From contig JAFECJ010000001.1 of the NCBI GenBank assembly GCA_018242205.1, forward strand, positions 254,170 through 318,169: DNA of 64,000 bases, in the 5' to 3' direction. The notes under the pieces were generated by a model. That model ran no database searches. It was given only the letters and a program-made list of their open reading frames with translations, and was not told the DNA's origin. The translations under genes were made by a program, and so were the position numbers. The stretch is from Pseudomonadota bacterium. GTDB taxonomy: Bacteria; Pseudomonadota; Alphaproteobacteria; Rhizobiales; Xanthobacteraceae. This document shows, in pieces, positions 39,223-47,835 of this stretch; position 1 is the first letter of the stretch; each line of letters begins with the position of its first letter.

Positions 39223-40191
39223 ATGACGGACGGCGTGCGCGGCCTCGGCCGCATCGACCGCATCATCTGGAGCCTGATTGCCGGGGTCGCCGCGTTCGAC
39301 CTCGTGGCGGCGCCGTTCGCCGGTTTCACGGTGGCGTGGCATTCATTTCTCGCGCCACTCGGCGCCACGGCAGCGCTGCTCGCCGGGCAGTTCTTCTATC
39401 GGCACCGCCGCAGGGATCTGCGTCTCGCCGGAGCCCTCGGCACCACGGCGCAGATCATCGCCTTTGCCGCGGTCGCCGCGCCGCTGTCCTACCTCGCCGC
39501 CAGTTGCGCGCATTTCCCGAATTGCGACCGCTGGCTCGAACTTGCCGACGAAGCGCTCGGCTTCGACTGGTTCGCCATTCTCGACTGGCTCAAGGCGCAC
39601 CCGACCTTGGCCTATATCCTCCGCATCATCTACTCGACGCTGATGTTGCAGGTGCTGGTGGCGGTGCTGGCCTTGGCGCTTTCGGGCCGCGTCGCCGAGC
39701 TGCGCGCCTTTGCCATCTCCTTCATGGCCATGACGCTGGTGGTCATCGCCTTGTCGACGCCATGGCCGGCGCAAGGCCCCTGGGTCGTGCACCATCTGGT
39801 CGGCAAGGACGGTCTCGTGCCGCCGGCAAGCGCCGGGGCCTGGCCGCTGATGGCGGGGTTGCGCGACGGCACCGTCCGCACGCTGATGGCGGCCGGCGCC
39901 GACGGCGTCATCACCTTTCCAAGCCTGCACATGGCGCTGGCCGTCACCGTCACCGCTGCGCTGTGGCCGATCCGGTCCGTGCGCTGGTTCGTCGTCGCAC
40001 TGAATACGCTGATGACGATGTCGATCCCGATCGAAGGCTCGCATTATCTCGTCGATATGCTGTCCGGCAGCGCCGTCGCCCTGGCCGCGCATGCTTTTGC
40101 CCGCCGCCTCACGGCACCGCACGCCTCGCCTCTCGCAACTGCGAGAGACATCGGCACCGAGATCGCGCCGGCCTCAGTGCCTCTGCGCTAG
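39223..40191 (+). CDS. PAP2 superfamily membrane phosphatase
   Basis: 322 residues with about six membrane helices. The acid-phosphatase core motifs are VITFPSLHMA (motif with Ser-x-x-His) and GSHYLVDMLSG (third motif with catalytic His and Asp), as in Aur1-like PAP2 proteins. It probably dephosphorylates a lipid phosphate or transfers a phospho-head group at the membrane. The ATG of MTDGVRGLG is chosen since the longer frame to 39055 is basic low-complexity sequence. Confidence 0.85.
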   Translation: MTDGVRGLGRIDRIIWSLIAGVAAFDLVAAPFAGFTVAWHSFLAPLGATAALLAGQFFYRHRRRDLRLAGALGTTAQIIAFAAVAAPLSYLAASCAHFPNCDRWLELADEALGFDWFAILDWLKAHPTLAYILRIIYSTLMLQVLVAVLALALSGRVAELRAFAISFMAMTLVVIALSTPWPAQGPWVVHHLVGKDGLVPPASAGAWPLMAGLRDGTVRTLMAAGADGVITFPSLHMALAVTVTAALWPIRSVRWFVVALNTLMTMSIPIEGSHYLVDMLSGSAVALAAHAFARRLTAPHASPLATARDIGTEIAPASVPLR

Positions 40192-40438
40192 CGTCCGCGC
40201 GCGCGCCGAATACAATCGTTCGCATCCGCGACTCGACCGGCTTCGTTCTCCACGGCTTCGAAATATTTTTTCCGTAATCGAGCGCGTATCGACTGGAAAG
40301 CTCTGTAAAGCGTCGCAACTTAAAAACGTTCTCAAAAATCTGTCGTGCGCCGGCCTTCGATTTGCCGGACTTTGCCGTCATATCGGCGGCGCGTTCGACG
40401 GGGACATTGTGGCGAGGAATTTGGCGGGACGTTTCGAT

Positions 40439-41068
40439 ATGTACACGCTCTACTCGATGCAGCGCTCGGGCAACAGCTACAAGGTCCGCCTGGCGCTTGC
40501 GATGCTCAAGGCGCCCTACCGGCTCGTCGAAGTCGACATCCTTCAGGGCGAGAGCCGAACTCCGCAATTCCTCGCGATGCATCCGAGCGGCCGCGTGCCG
40601 TTGCTCGAGGTCGCACCGGATCGCTATCTCGCCGAGTCGAACGCCATTCTCTGGTATGTCGCGCGCGGCACCGAGCTGGCGCCGGAAGATCCGATCGAGC
40701 GCGCGGAGGCGCTGCAATGGATGTTCTTCGAGCAGAACAGCCTCGAACCGAATATAGGCACCGCCTATTTCTGGCTGTCACTTGTCAAGGGCGGACGCGA
40801 TCTAAGGGAACATTCGCTCGACGACTGGATGGAGAACGGCAACCGCGCGCTGCGCGTGATGAACGCGCACCTGACGACGCATGACTTCTTCGTCGCCGAC
40901 CGTTTCACCATCGCCGACATCGCGATCTATGCCTATACGCATGTCGCGCATCTGGCCGATTTCGACCTGACGTCCTACACCGCCGTACGGCAATGGCTCG
41001 ATCGCGTCGAGGCGCAGCCGGATTACGTCGCGATGGACTGGCAGCCGCAGACCATCGCCGCCGAGTAA
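40439..41068 (+). CDS. glutathione S-transferase family protein
   Basis: A 209-residue GST. The thioredoxin-fold N-terminal half starts MYTLYSMQRSGNSYKVRLAL (Ser of the S-x-N-x-x-K active site segment), with HPSGRVPLLEV and the glutathione-contact LAESNAILWYV. The all-helical C-terminal half has FVADRFTIADIAIYAYTH with the N-capping motif. The conjugated substrate is unknown. A GTG start ten codons earlier is possible but less likely. Confidence 0.87.
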   Translation: MYTLYSMQRSGNSYKVRLALAMLKAPYRLVEVDILQGESRTPQFLAMHPSGRVPLLEVAPDRYLAESNAILWYVARGTELAPEDPIERAEALQWMFFEQNSLEPNIGTAYFWLSLVKGGRDLREHSLDDWMENGNRALRVMNAHLTTHDFFVADRFTIADIAIYAYTHVAHLADFDLTSYTAVRQWLDRVEAQPDYVAMDWQPQTIAAE

Positions 41069-41144
41069 TCGGCAGCGTGCACGGCATCGTAATTTTTTCT
41101 GGATGAACCGAAAGACGACGCTCCTGAGGCGACGCCTGAAAGGC

Positions 41145-41190
41145 ATCGGCCGCCCGAAAGCCTGAGGGGGATGGCTTCCGGGCAGCCGAT
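41145..41190. repeat. inverted repeat downstream of the small secreted protein gene
   Basis: ATCGGCCGCCCGAAAGCC pairs with GGCTTCCGGGCAGCCGAT with two mismatches around a 10-base loop. No T-run follows on either strand, so it is a strong hairpin but not a standard terminator. It lies 16 bases from the stop of the minus-strand gene. Confidence 0.6.
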
Positions 41191-41206
41191 GGTTACGCGT
41201 TATCGC

Positions 41207-41446
41207 TTAGCGCGACAGCGCGGCAGCAGTATTGCGATCGAACGCACGCTGTTCACTGACAGTGAAGTTCGACTTCGCCGCGGGCGCGTAGGCATAAGCT
41301 TCCGTGCCGTAGGTCTGCTGGGCGACGACCGCCTGGTTGACGTCCTGATGCAGAACTTCGGACGCATCGCTGGCGAAGGCCGAAGTGGCGAAGCCGGTCG
41401 CGAGCAGCGCGGCGGCGAGAGCAAGCTTGGTGTTCATCTTGGTCAT
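41207..41446 (-). CDS. small secreted protein, unknown function
   Basis: A 79-residue protein with a signal peptide (MTKMNTKLALAAALLATGFATSAFA) and a mature part of about 54 residues rich in Ala, Gln and Tyr, containing ASEVLHQDVNQAVVAQQTYG and ending TVSEQRAFDRNTAAALSR. The start is well supported by GAGGAG 8 bases upstream. No cysteine is present in the mature part. It is flanked by a long gene-free stretch. No family is recognised. Confidence 0.75.
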   Translation of the reverse strand: MTKMNTKLALAAALLATGFATSAFASDASEVLHQDVNQAVVAQQTYGTEAYAYAPAAKSNFTVSEQRAFDRNTAAALSR

Positions 41447-42102
41447 TGCATTAACTCCTCTTGGCAAGACTAGAGGTCATGTAGATGTCACGTCTCGTTC
41501 GACAAGTGGCGCGCGATCACCGTTCACCACGATCGCAATCACGGTCGCGTGCGACATGCGTGATCGCACGGAAGATGATTCTTTCGCGCGCTTCGCCGTC
41601 ATTGGACAAAACCCACTGCGCGGCGGGCTTTTTTAATGACGGCTTTTGCTTCTTGATGGCGCGCGACGAGCGAACGCGCGGTGCGACGCGATCATGAGAA
41701 TGGAAAATCGCGGCGACATGAATGTCAGCCATGCAACGGCCGACAGGATCACCGCTGTTACCAGCAAAGCATAATGTGAGTGCCGAAACGCAATTCACCA
41801 CATGATGTCATGATAACGATCGCGCCCGTGCATCGATCGCGTGCGTCGCTGTTGGTCTAAAGTCGAATGCATCGCGCACCGACACCGCCGCGTAGGCCGG
41901 CGCCCGCCCCGCCCGGCGATGCGAACGACGCGCGGCACGAGGCGCGGCCCCGTCGCGGTCACCTTTCGTTAACCTTGTTCGCCACGAAAGCGCCGCGGTT
42001 CTCGAACCGCTTCGCCACAATCGGGTCGAACCAACGCCGGGTTCCAACGTTAGAAAACTGACACTTCGGCAATGGGAACCCTTGGTTTCGACGGTTTTCG
42101 TC
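41447..42102. other. 656-base region without a recognised gene
   Basis: No frame here looks like a real protein on either strand; the longer frames have shadow-like composition. There is a T6 run after a GC-rich patch near 41612-41636 that might be a weak terminator. The stretch should contain the divergent promoters of the 79-residue secreted protein and the two-helix protein, but no clear consensus was found. Confidence 0.5.
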
Positions 42103-42399
42103 ATGCACAAGCCCAGTTATTCCGCAGGTTTTCGTGGTCCGGCCGACCGTCACGGCGCCGGCGTCGAATCAGGCCGCGTCATCCTCGCCGAGCTGACGGC
42201 GATCGCCGGTCTTTTCATCGCGACGCTGGTCGCGGCGACCGTCGTCTCGGTCGGCATGGCGCGCGCCAGCGTGGCCGACGGCGTCATCGACAATGACGGC
42301 GGGCTGTTCGCCATCGCGCTCGTGCTCGGCCTGGCCTTCATCGCCATCGGCGGCTTCGCCACGCTGATGCCCGGCAGGCGCCGTCATCCGCGGCACTAA
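42103..42399 (+). CDS. two-helix small membrane protein
   Basis: 98 residues starting MHKPSYSAGFRG. Two hydrophobic segments are visible (LAELTAIAGLFIATLVAATVV and LFAIALVLGLAFIAIGGFATL), separated by an acidic turn (DGVIDNDGG), and the end is basic (GRRRHPRH). No family is recognised. It precedes the sugar dehydrogenase by 65 bases. Confidence 0.6.
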   Translation: MHKPSYSAGFRGPADRHGAGVESGRVILAELTAIAGLFIATLVAATVVSVGMARASVADGVIDNDGGLFAIALVLGLAFIAIGGFATLMPGRRRHPRH

Positions 42400-42464
42400 T
42401 CCGCAGCCGCTTCGGCGATGTGACGCGTTAAGGTGACGGCATTCTGCCGAGCGAGGTCACCGAC

Positions 42465-43592
42465 ATGCTGTCCGTCACGCTGCGACAATCCTTCACCGCC
42501 GCCATCATCGCCGCTGTGCCGGTCGCGGCCGGCGCGCAAACTTTCCCGTCATCGGCCGGTCCGCTCAAGGTCGAAACCGTCGCGCGCGGCCTCAATCATC
42601 CCTGGTCGCTGGCCTTCCTGCCCGGAGGGCGCATGCTGGTAACCGAACGTGCCGGCCGCATCCGCATCGTCGCGCCGAATGGCGATCTGTCGAAGCCGCT
42701 CGACAATGTGCCGGGTGTGCACAGTGGCGGCCAGGCCGGCCTGCTCGATGTCGCCCTCGACAGGGACTTTGCCGGCAACGGCACGATCTATTTCTGCTTC
42801 AACGCCGCCGCCGACAATAATGTTGCGGTGGTGCGCGCGCGTCTCGACGCCGCGGCGCTCAAGCTCGACGACGTCAAGGTCATCTTCCGCCAGAAGGGCC
42901 CGGCGGGCCGCGCCAACGTCGCCTGCCGCATCGCGCAGGGCGCCGACGGCAATCTCTTCGTCAGCCTCGGCGATCACTTCGGCGCCAAGGAATTGGCGCA
43001 GAAGCTCGACAATGCCATCGGCAAAGTCGTGCGCATCAAGCCCGAGGGCGGCGCGGCGGCCGGCAATCCTTTCGTCGGTCGCCAAGGCGCGCTGCCCGAG
43101 ATCTGGGCCTACGGCGTGCGCAATCCCGAAGGCCTCGCCTTCAATCCCGCCGACGGCCAATTGTGGGAACAGGAACACGGGCCGATGGGCGGCGACGAGA
43201 TCAACATCATCGGGCCGGGCAAGAATTACGGCTGGCCGGTGGTGAGCTATGGCGTCAATTACGACGGCAGCATCGTCGGCACCGGAAAGCAAACGGCCGA
43301 AGGCATAGTCGATCCGGTCTGGCACTGGACGCCGTCGATCGCGCCGTCCGGCATGGCTTTCTACACCGGCGAGCTATTCCCGGCGTGGAAAGGCAGCCTG
43401 TTCAACGGCGCGCTCAAATTCCAGTTGCTGTCGCGCCTCGAGATAAAAGACGGCAGACCGGTGAAGGAAGAACGCCTGCTGCAGGATTTGAAAGAACGCA
43501 TCCGCGACGTGCGCCAGGGACCGGATGGCGCGCTCTATCTGCTCACCGACAACGAAGCCGGCAGGATATTGCGGGTCGTGCCCGGTCCCTAG
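42465..43592 (+). CDS. PQQ-dependent aldose sugar dehydrogenase (soluble, YliI-like)
   Basis: 375 residues with a signal peptide ending near AGAQT. The six-bladed propeller of soluble glucose dehydrogenase/YliI family is shown by GLNHPWSLAFLPGGRMLVTERAGR, GGQAGLLDVALD, ACRIAQGADGNLFVSLGDH, GVRNPEGLAFNP, WEQEHGPMGGDEINI and GKNYGWPVVSYG, which hold the PQQ and calcium ligands. It oxidises aldose sugars in the periplasm. GAGG lies 8 bases before the ATG. Confidence 0.92.
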   Translation: MLSVTLRQSFTAAIIAAVPVAAGAQTFPSSAGPLKVETVARGLNHPWSLAFLPGGRMLVTERAGRIRIVAPNGDLSKPLDNVPGVHSGGQAGLLDVALDRDFAGNGTIYFCFNAAADNNVAVVRARLDAAALKLDDVKVIFRQKGPAGRANVACRIAQGADGNLFVSLGDHFGAKELAQKLDNAIGKVVRIKPEGGAAAGNPFVGRQGALPEIWAYGVRNPEGLAFNPADGQLWEQEHGPMGGDEINIIGPGKNYGWPVVSYGVNYDGSIVGTGKQTAEGIVDPVWHWTPSIAPSGMAFYTGELFPAWKGSLFNGALKFQLLSRLEIKDGRPVKEERLLQDLKERIRDVRQGPDGALYLLTDNEAGRILRVVPGP

Positions 43593-43619
43593 CCGCCGTA
43601 TGGCGATGCCGCCGTCCTG

Positions 43620-43970
43620 TCAGAACTTGTGAAACACGAAGAACGCGCCCAGCGCGATGAAGCCGAAGCCGATGCCCTGGCTCCAGGTCAACGCCTCTTT
43701 GAGGTAGACCGTCGAGAACACGCCGAAGATCACCAGCGTGATGACCTCCTGGATGGTCTTGAGCTGGGCGGGGTTATAGACGCCGCTGCCGATGCGGTTG
43801 GCCGGCACGGCGAGGCAGTATTCGACCAGCGCCAGGCCCCAGCTAATGGCGATGACGTGGAAAATCGACACCTCCTTGAAACGCAGGTGCCAGTACCAGG
43901 CGGTGGTCATGAAGATATTGGAGCCGATCAGCAGCCCGATCGGCATAAGGTAAGATGACAGGGGTGGCAT
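43620..43970 (-). CDS. DUF486 (DMT superfamily) membrane protein
   Basis: 116 residues with four hydrophobic helices; motifs MTTAWYWHLRF, ISWGLALVEYCLAVPANRIG and LKEALTWSQGIGFGFIALGAFFVF are typical of DUF486, a small member of the drug/metabolite transporter superfamily. The transported substrate is unknown. It converges on the sugar dehydrogenase gene. Confidence 0.9.
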   Translation of the reverse strand: MPPLSSYLMPIGLLIGSNIFMTTAWYWHLRFKEVSIFHVIAISWGLALVEYCLAVPANRIGSGVYNPAQLKTIQEVITLVIFGVFSTVYLKEALTWSQGIGFGFIALGAFFVFHKF

Positions 43971-44128
43971 GAATGTCTCTGTGCGTGGACGGTCGGCTGA
44001 CGATTGTCAGGAAGAGGCGCAAAGCGCAACGCTCGGCCGGCTGTGGGGTTTCGTTCGGCCTCATAAATTCGGCGTAACAAGGGCGGCGGCATGATAGCCT
44101 GCCCCGCCCGTTCAGTTCGGAAATCGCC

Positions 44129-44890
44129 ATGCCCCGCTTACGCCTCGTGTTCGCCGCCGCCGGTCTCGTCCTGGGCGCCACATTGGCCGTCGCCCCCTCC
44201 CAGGCCCAGCAGAAGCCGTCGGTCGCCCCGGCCAAACCCTACAAATCGGTGATGGTTTCGCCGCCGGCCGAGATGAACGACGCCGGCCTCAACGCCCTGC
44301 GCGACAAGGTCGGCGAGGCGGTCAAAACCCGCGACCGCGCCGCGCTGGCGCCGCTCACCGTCGCCAAGGGTTTTTTCTGGGAGCGCGAGGGCGGCGACGC
44401 CGGCAAAGGCAGAGCGGGCATCGATGTCCTCACCGCGGCGCTCGGGCTGACCAGCAAGGATGCGGTCGGCTGGGACATTCTCGGTGCTTTCGTCGACGAT
44501 CCGAACGCCGCGCCGTCGCAAACCCGCAAGGACGCGGTCTGCGCGCCGGCGGATCCGCGCTACGACGCCAAGGCTTTCGACGCCCTGCTCAAGGACACGC
44601 AGACCGACGTCTCGGAATGGGGTTATCCGGCGTCCTCGGGCATTGAAGTGCACGCCGCGGCGCAGGCGAGCGCACCGGTGGTCGGCAAGCTCGGCCTCAC
44701 TTTCGTGCGCGTCATGCCGGAGGAAAGCGCCGCCAACCCGGCCTATCTGCGGGTCCTGATGCCGAACGGCAAGACCGGCTACGTCACGGTCGACTCGCTG
44801 GTGCCCTTCGGCAACGACCAGCTCTGCTACGTCAAGCAAGGCGGCGCCTGGAAGATCGGCGGCTATATCGGCGCCGGCGAGCCGCAATAA
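44129..44890 (+). CDS. secreted protein with C-terminal SH3-like domain
   Basis: 253 residues with a signal peptide ending at about SQAQQ, a helical middle (SPPAEMNDAGLNALRDKVGEAVKTRD), and from about residue 165 a bacterial SH3-like region (SGIEVHAAAQASAPVVGKLG..LRVLMPNGKTGYVTVDSL). Such domains often bind cell-wall peptides; no enzymatic domain is visible. Its stop overlaps the start of the CWC gene (TAATG), so the cluster is an operon. Confidence 0.75.
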   Translation: MPRLRLVFAAAGLVLGATLAVAPSQAQQKPSVAPAKPYKSVMVSPPAEMNDAGLNALRDKVGEAVKTRDRAALAPLTVAKGFFWEREGGDAGKGRAGIDVLTAALGLTSKDAVGWDILGAFVDDPNAAPSQTRKDAVCAPADPRYDAKAFDALLKDTQTDVSEWGYPASSGIEVHAAAQASAPVVGKLGLTFVRVMPEESAANPAYLRVLMPNGKTGYVTVDSLVPFGNDQLCYVKQGGAWKIGGYIGAGEPQ

Positions 44891-45096
44891 TGGCGGAGCC
44901 AGCGCCGCGTGCCGTGATCTGCGCGCAATGCGGCGCCGCCTTCACCTGCAGCGGCGATACGAAGTGCTGGTGCATGGATGCGCCCTTCCGCCTGCCGATG
45001 CCCGACGCAGAGGCGGCCGGCGATTGCCTGTGCCCGGCCTGTCTGCGCGAGCGAGCGCGGCAGATCGGCGCCGATCGTCATCGCACTGTCACATGA
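44890..45096 (+). CDS. cysteine-rich CWC family protein
   Basis: A 68-residue protein with seven cysteines in the order C-x2-C (ICAQCGAAF), FTCSGDTKCWCMD and DCLCPACLRE. This matches the Cys-rich CWC family, probably a zinc-binding fold. It lies between a secreted SH3 protein and a ZntB-like metal channel, so a role in metal handling is tempting but unproven. Confidence 0.85.
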   Translation: MAEPAPRAVICAQCGAAFTCSGDTKCWCMDAPFRLPMPDAEAAGDCLCPACLRERARQIGADRHRTVT

Positions 45097-45115
45097 CGCG
45101 CGTGAGGATAATTCC

Positions 45116-46132
45116 ATGTCCTCCGCCCGCACCCACGCGATCGATCTTGCCACCGGCCATCCCGCGACCGGCATCGTCTGGGCCCTTCGCTTTGCCGCCG
45201 ACGGAACGGCCGAACGCATCGCCAACGACAAGGTCGACGAGATGCTGCGCGAGCCGGCCGGCGGCTGGATCTGGGTGCATCTGGCATTGGCCGACACCCG
45301 CTGCCGCGGTTGGATCACGCAATACGCGCCGATCTCGGAGATGGCGCGCGAAGTGTTGGCCGGGCCGGAAAAACATCTGCGTCTCGACGTGCTCGGCGAT
45401 GAGGTCGTCGGCGTCGTGCCCGATCTGCAGCAGGGCTTCATCGAGACCGGCGACGAGCTGGTGCGCCTGCGCTTCGTCATGACCGAGCGCATGATGATCA
45501 CGGCGCGCCAGCAGCCGGTACATTCGGTCGAGCACACGCGCCGCGCCATCGACAGCGGCAAGCGCTTTCCGACCGTGGTGTCGTTCCTCGACGCCATCAT
45601 CGATCATTTCGCCGACGCCATCGCGCAGATGGGCGAACGGCTCGGCGGCGAACTCGACGTCATCGAGGAAAACGTCATGCGGGAGGAGCCGGCCGACGAG
45701 CAACGCCGCGTCGGCAAGGTGCGGCTCCAGGCGGCACGGGTCCACCGGCAACTGGCCCAGCTCAAGGCCATGTTCGCCCGGCTGGAGCCGAGGCTTGCCG
45801 CCCACAACAAGCCCGCGGCCGACTCGATCGGCGCGCTGGCGCACAAGCTCGACGCCATCGACCATGAGATCGGCTCGATCTACGAGCGCGCCCGCCTGCT
45901 GCTCGACGAGGCGGCGGCCAAGGTCAGCGCCATCACCAACAAGCGGCTGTTCACGTTGTCGATCCTGACCGCCTGCCTGTTGCCGCCGACGCTGGTGACC
46001 GGCTTCTTCGGCATGAATACCAAGGACCTGCCGTTCCAGAACACCGATGGCGGCACCTGGCTGGCGCTGCTCGTCGCGTTTGCTGCGGGTGCGATAAGCT
46101 ATTGGGCGTTGCGGAAAATGCGGGCGCTCTAG
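45116..46132 (+). CDS. zntB: CorA-family zinc transporter ZntB-like
   Basis: A 338-residue CorA/ZntB channel. The large cytoplasmic N-terminal domain is followed by two C-terminal helices with the GMN signature GFFGMNTKDLPF in the loop between them (about residues 295-306), and a basic end. ZntB moves Zn2+ (with protons), CorA mainly Mg2+; the acidic loop after GMN and the WALRFAADGTAERI start favour ZntB, but substrate is inferred. The ATG at 45116 has GAGG 8 bases upstream. Third gene of the SH3-CWC-zntB cluster. Confidence 0.85.
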   Translation: MSSARTHAIDLATGHPATGIVWALRFAADGTAERIANDKVDEMLREPAGGWIWVHLALADTRCRGWITQYAPISEMAREVLAGPEKHLRLDVLGDEVVGVVPDLQQGFIETGDELVRLRFVMTERMMITARQQPVHSVEHTRRAIDSGKRFPTVVSFLDAIIDHFADAIAQMGERLGGELDVIEENVMREEPADEQRRVGKVRLQAARVHRQLAQLKAMFARLEPRLAAHNKPAADSIGALAHKLDAIDHEIGSIYERARLLLDEAAAKVSAITNKRLFTLSILTACLLPPTLVTGFFGMNTKDLPFQNTDGGTWLALLVAFAAGAISYWALRKMRAL

Positions 46133-46178
46133 GCGCGCAAATGTCGCGCCGGCGGCGCCTGTCCGTCCCTTGTCCGGT

Positions 46179-46207
46179 TTGACAAATTGCGGTCGCCGCC
46201 ACTAGGC
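46179..46207 (+). promoter_or_regulatory. putative promoter of the second TRAP operon
   Basis: A perfect TTGACA -35 lies 17 bases before CTAGGC as a degenerate -10, 45 bases before the dctP start, which has a strong GGGAGGAG site. Confidence 0.45.
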
Positions 46208-46251
46208 TGCCGGCAATAACAAGTCGTCATACATCATACAGGGAGGAGAAT

Positions 46252-47226
46252 ATGAACAGGCTTGCCGTCCTGGCAACGGCTGCGGTTCTTGCGACGACCG
46301 CCGCCCATGCTCAGCAAATCGTCACCAAGTATTCCGGTATCCAGCCGAACGAGCATCCGGCCAGCTACACGGAAGAATATTTTGCTCAGGAAGTGGGGAT
46401 CCTGACCAAGGGCTCGGTGAAGATCGAAGTCTATCACAACACCCAGCTCGGCGACGCGGTCGCCAACGTTCAGAGCATCCGTAACGGCACCATCGGCTTC
46501 ACCACGGTATCGGCGTCGAACCTGAACCAGGTCGTGCCGGCGATGGACATGTATTCGCTGCCGTTCCTGTTCAAGAATGCCAATCATTTCTGGTGGTTCC
46601 TGGCGCAGCCGGAAGCCGCCGAACTCGCCAAGCCGCTCGAAGCCAAGGGCATCAAGGTGCTCGGCTATATCGATTCCGGCGCGCGCAACTTCTTCACCCA
46701 GAAGGAGATCAGGACGCCGGCCGATCTCAAGGGTGAAAAGATCCGCGTGATGGCCTCGCCGGTCATGGTCAACACCATGAAGGCGCTGGGCGCGACCGGC
46801 GTGCCGGTGGCGTGGTCGGAACTGTACACCGCGCTGCAGACCGGGGTGGTCGACGGCGCCGAGAACAACCACCCGTCCGTCGTCGCCAAGAAGTTCTACG
46901 AAGTGTCGAAGTACTACACGCTCGACGAACACATGCGCATCCCGGACGTCATGGTGATGTCGATGAAGCTGTGGAACCAGCTCAACCCCGACCAGCAGAA
47001 GGCGGTGGTCGAAGCCGGTCAGCGGGCGCAGGCCTATATGCGCGGCGCCTGGCACGTCTCGGAAGTCAAGGATCTCGCCGAGCTCAAGGGCAAGTTCAAG
47101 GGCATCCTGACGGTCGACAAGGCGCCGTTCGTCAAGGCGGTCGGGCCGATGGTGCAGGAAGAGGCCAAGCGCCTCGGCGTCGAGAAGACCGTCGCCTTCA
47201 TCCTCGACAGCCAGAAGAACTTCTGA
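46252..47226 (+). CDS. dctP: TRAP transporter substrate-binding protein (second system)
   Basis: 324 residues with a signal peptide ending AHAQQ. Features of DctP proteins are IVTKYSGIQPNEHPASYTEE, the KIRVMASPVMVNTMKALGA segment with the conserved Arg, and ELYTALQTGVVDGAENN. It is clearly diverged from the DctP at 32110, so the two systems probably take different organic acids. GGGAGGAG lies just upstream. A hairpin follows the gene before dctQ. Confidence 0.9.
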   Translation: MNRLAVLATAAVLATTAAHAQQIVTKYSGIQPNEHPASYTEEYFAQEVGILTKGSVKIEVYHNTQLGDAVANVQSIRNGTIGFTTVSASNLNQVVPAMDMYSLPFLFKNANHFWWFLAQPEAAELAKPLEAKGIKVLGYIDSGARNFFTQKEIRTPADLKGEKIRVMASPVMVNTMKALGATGVPVAWSELYTALQTGVVDGAENNHPSVVAKKFYEVSKYYTLDEHMRIPDVMVMSMKLWNQLNPDQQKAVVEAGQRAQAYMRGAWHVSEVKDLAELKGKFKGILTVDKAPFVKAVGPMVQEEAKRLGVEKTVAFILDSQKNF

Positions 47227-47253
47227 TCGTCGCTTGGCGGTCATCACCTCATA

Positions 47254-47279
47254 GGGCGGCGGACAACCGCCGCCCTTTT
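47254..47279 (+). terminator. hairpin between TRAP dctP and dctQ
   Basis: GGGCGGCGG-ACAA-CCGCCGCCC is a perfect 9-bp stem followed by TTTTC. The short T-run suggests a partial terminator or an RNA-stabilising element that makes dctP mRNA more abundant than the permease part. Confidence 0.75.
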
Positions 47280-47295
47280 CATTCGGGGGGAATCC

Positions 47296-47832
47296 GTGGA
47301 TCGCTTCTTTGCCTTGTTCGACCGCTTCATCGCATTGGTCGCCGCGCTGGTGCGCCTCGTCTGCATTGTGCTGGCGACCGCGCTGTTCGTGATCGTGGTC
47401 GTCGCCGTCATCTTCCGCTACGGCTTCGACCAGGCGGTGTCGTGGACCGAGGAAGTGCCGCGCTATCTCCTGATCTGGATCTCGTTTCTCGCCGCGGCGA
47501 GCTGCGTGCTGCGCCGTGAGCACGTCGGCTTCGACGTCCTTTTCTATGCGCTGCCGAAAAAGCCGCGCAAGGCGCTCGGCGTCTTTCTCAGCCTGCTGGT
47601 CTTCGGCTTCGGCTGGGTCGTGTTCCGCTACGGCATCACCTTCGTGCAGGACTTCGGCTCCGACCTGATGGAGACGATCCCCTACACCAACTACTGGTAC
47701 TACCCGGCGATGCCGATCTCCGGCTTCCTGATCATGCTGTTCTCGCTCAAGGTGATGATCGACGAGCTGCGCAGCAGCGACGCCGGCGCCATTGCCGGAT
47801 CGTCGGTCGAAACCGTCGGCATGGAGCGCTAG
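47296..47832 (+). CDS. dctQ: TRAP transporter small membrane subunit DctQ
   Basis: A 178-residue four-helix membrane protein of the DctQ family. Visible features are VIFRYGFDQAVSWTEEVPRYLLIWISFLAAA, with the Y-G and W-T-E-E motifs, and RREHVGFDVLFYALP. The start is GTG after GGGGGGAATCC. It supports DctM in substrate transfer from DctP. Four bases separate its stop from dctM. Confidence 0.9.
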   Translation: MDRFFALFDRFIALVAALVRLVCIVLATALFVIVVVAVIFRYGFDQAVSWTEEVPRYLLIWISFLAAASCVLRREHVGFDVLFYALPKKPRKALGVFLSLLVFGFGWVVFRYGITFVQDFGSDLMETIPYTNYWYYPAMPISGFLIMLFSLKVMIDELRSSDAGAIAGSSVETVGMER

Positions 47833-47835
47833 GCC

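Noticed and set aside
41612..41636. Possible terminator (GC-rich patch followed by T6)
   Set aside because: The pairing is only three to five base pairs with a mismatch, and no gene ends just before it.
46222..46237. Possible GntR-type operator before the second TRAP operon
   Set aside because: TCGTCATACAT misses the final A of TNGTNNNACNA, so it is not a full match.
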